From Meloidogyne chitwoodi (lineage: Eukaryota > Nematoda > Chromadorea > Rhabditida > Meloidogynidae): 64,000 nucleotides of DNA. Every line of letters starts with the position of its first letter. The first letter of the stretch is position 1. Positions 63,156 to 64,000 of this stretch are shown here, piece after piece. Below the pieces are notes generated by a model, which ran no database searches, was not told the DNA's origin, and saw nothing but the letters and a program-made list of their open reading frames with translations. The stretch is taken from positions 496,001 through 560,000 of the forward strand of contig JACZZP010000005.1 in NCBI GenBank assembly GCA_015183035.1, read 5' to 3'. The position numbers and the translations under genes were made by a program.

Positions 63156-64000
63156 TTATACTAGTTGTGTCTCGTGTATCCATTCTCGTTCAGGATACCC
63201 TATAAATTTTACAAGTAAATCGAATGTTCCATCATCTCTTTTCTTTTTACGAACAATTTTTTCAATTCTATATTCTGTGTCTGTATCTTTACGAACTCTT
63301 GACAATTCCTCTTTGTAGAACGAACCTTTGAATTTTTCGCCTTTATCATCTTTAATTTTGTAAAGAATTGGTTGGACATTGTCTTTGACTCTTTCAACTT
63401 GCAATATTTCATCACCCCAGTTTGGAATGTATCCTTTCTCAAATACTCCCTTACCCACGCTCATACGTACATGATCTCCTTTTTTGAGTTTTGATTTCTT
63501 TTTTGAAAATTGATCACCATATATTCGCTCCCATATCTCTTGAGCATTATCAAAATTAACATCAATAGGTCGCATTCCGTGGACTCTGCTTTTAGCCTTA
63601 TTTATTCCTTCTATAATTTTTGGAAGGACATCTATCCATTTCAAGGTCTTATTTTGTGCAAAATATCGATAAATTCTCTGTTTAATGTTTCGTATAGCCC
63701 TTTCTGCTAAAGATGCTTTCACAGTAGAGTGATTTGGTTCAGTTTTGTGTATTTCTTCCTTTTCAAAATACTCTCTAACTACTTTATTCTTAAATTCTAA
63801 TCCTTTATCTGAAAAAATTCTATGAGGTTTCATAGGCATTTGATCAATAAGTTTTTTAAAGCCTTCAAGCATATCATTAGAACCTTTTGTTTTAACAGGT
63901 ATACCAAATATTCTTTTGGATAAAACATCTATACCTAAAAGTAAATATCGGTTGCCTTTATTATGTCGCGATATTGCTTGAAAATCTGCAAGATCAACTT
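63156..64000 (-). CDS. Retroviral-type integrase with chromodomain (5' end outside window)
   Basis: Open from the window edge. The first Asp (VDLADF) lies at the very edge, the second is in SDKG and the Glu in AERAIR. The C-terminal SH3-like region and chromodomain (YRIEKIVRKKK, FIGYPEREW) are complete to the stop at 63156. It is clearly homologous to 13557-14648 but diverged, with no frameshift. It starts outside the window and precedes the penton gene by 14 bp, as in Polinton 1. Confidence 0.88.
   Translation of the reverse strand, partial: VDLADFQAISRHNKGNRYLLLGIDVLSKRIFGIPVKTKGSNDMLEGFKKLIDQMPMKPHRIFSDKGLEFKNKVVREYFEKEEIHKTEPNHSTVKASLAERAIRNIKQRIYRYFAQNKTLKWIDVLPKIIEGINKAKSRVHGMRPIDVNFDNAQEIWERIYGDQFSKKKSKLKKGDHVRMSVGKGVFEKGYIPNWGDEILQVERVKDNVQPILYKIKDDKGEKFKGSFYKEELSRVRKDTDTEYRIEKIVRKKKRDDGTFDLLVKFIGYPEREWIHETQLV

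Larger units (their letters stand above)
58747..64000. mobile_element. Maverick/Polinton 2, rearranged, right end outside window
   Basis: The left terminus is placed at 58747 (AGTAGTTAACCCCCGG), with GATCTA at 58741-58746 as a candidate 6-bp target duplication. It contains a polymerase half-gene, a truncated penton gene and an integrase. Compared with the gene order in Polinton 1, the stretch from the polymerase catalytic part through protease, membrane protein, major capsid protein and minor virion protein is missing. It is a related but distinct lineage, because shared proteins differ in many residues. Confidence 0.8.

Overview
The window looks like nematode nuclear DNA, very AT-rich, most likely from a tylenchid or root-knot-type plant parasite. 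The evidence is: small-intron genes for a core-2/I-branching glycosyltransferase, a caudal-type homeobox protein, a nematode-style chemoreceptor and a LIM protein; a local family of signal-peptide genes; dense foldback transposons; and two Maverick/Polinton elements (virus-like transposons). The species assignment is inference. All intron-exon structures were built by eye from GT/AG sites and reading phase.

Layout. 1-17829 is a Polinton arranged as a giant inverted repeat centred on a 6-bp spacer at 8461-8466. The left arm runs off the window start and the right arm ends at 17829. Each arm carries, from outside to centre: a 219-aa unknown protein, an FtsK/HerA-type packaging ATPase, a 113-aa basic protein, a 359-aa Lys/Arg-rich protein, a retroviral-type integrase with a chromodomain, a penton-like minor capsid protein with a repetitive insert, a 154-aa putative minor virion protein, the major capsid protein, a 144-aa membrane protein, an adenain/Ulp1-type cysteine protease and a 107-aa CxxC protein facing the other way. 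The arms differ by one visible indel, an extra A in the left arm that splits the left integrase. No polymerase gene is present in either arm.

17830-33500 and 51600-58690 hold a dispersed family of secreted-protein genes. I resolve six members (A, G, B, E, F, H). Each has a short signal-peptide exon with phase 0, a second exon ending in phase 1, a third ending in phase 0 and a variable last exon. That last exon is Q/N-rich with an Arg/Gly tail, or a coiled coil. A related upstream module lies about 150-290 bp before each start codon, once later insertions are discounted. Two further copies of the module have no gene. Members A, B and H look broken. G, E and F look intact.

33582-49972 is ordinary host sequence: a LIM gene, nested foldback elements, the glycosyltransferase, a caudal homeobox gene and a seven-transmembrane receptor. 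At 55046-56434 there is an open frame made almost entirely of 79 identical 15-bp repeats. It is preceded by a 57-bp copy of the receptor's first exon.

58747-64000 is a second Polinton, cut by the window end. It begins with a terminus like that of the first one, then has the N-terminal half of a protein-primed type B DNA polymerase fused tail-to-tail with a truncated penton gene, followed by an integrase. Both Polintons abut members of the secreted family: the first lies in an upstream module, the second in a gene's third intron or beyond. How the palindrome arose (real inverted duplication or assembly foldback) cannot be settled from the sequence alone.
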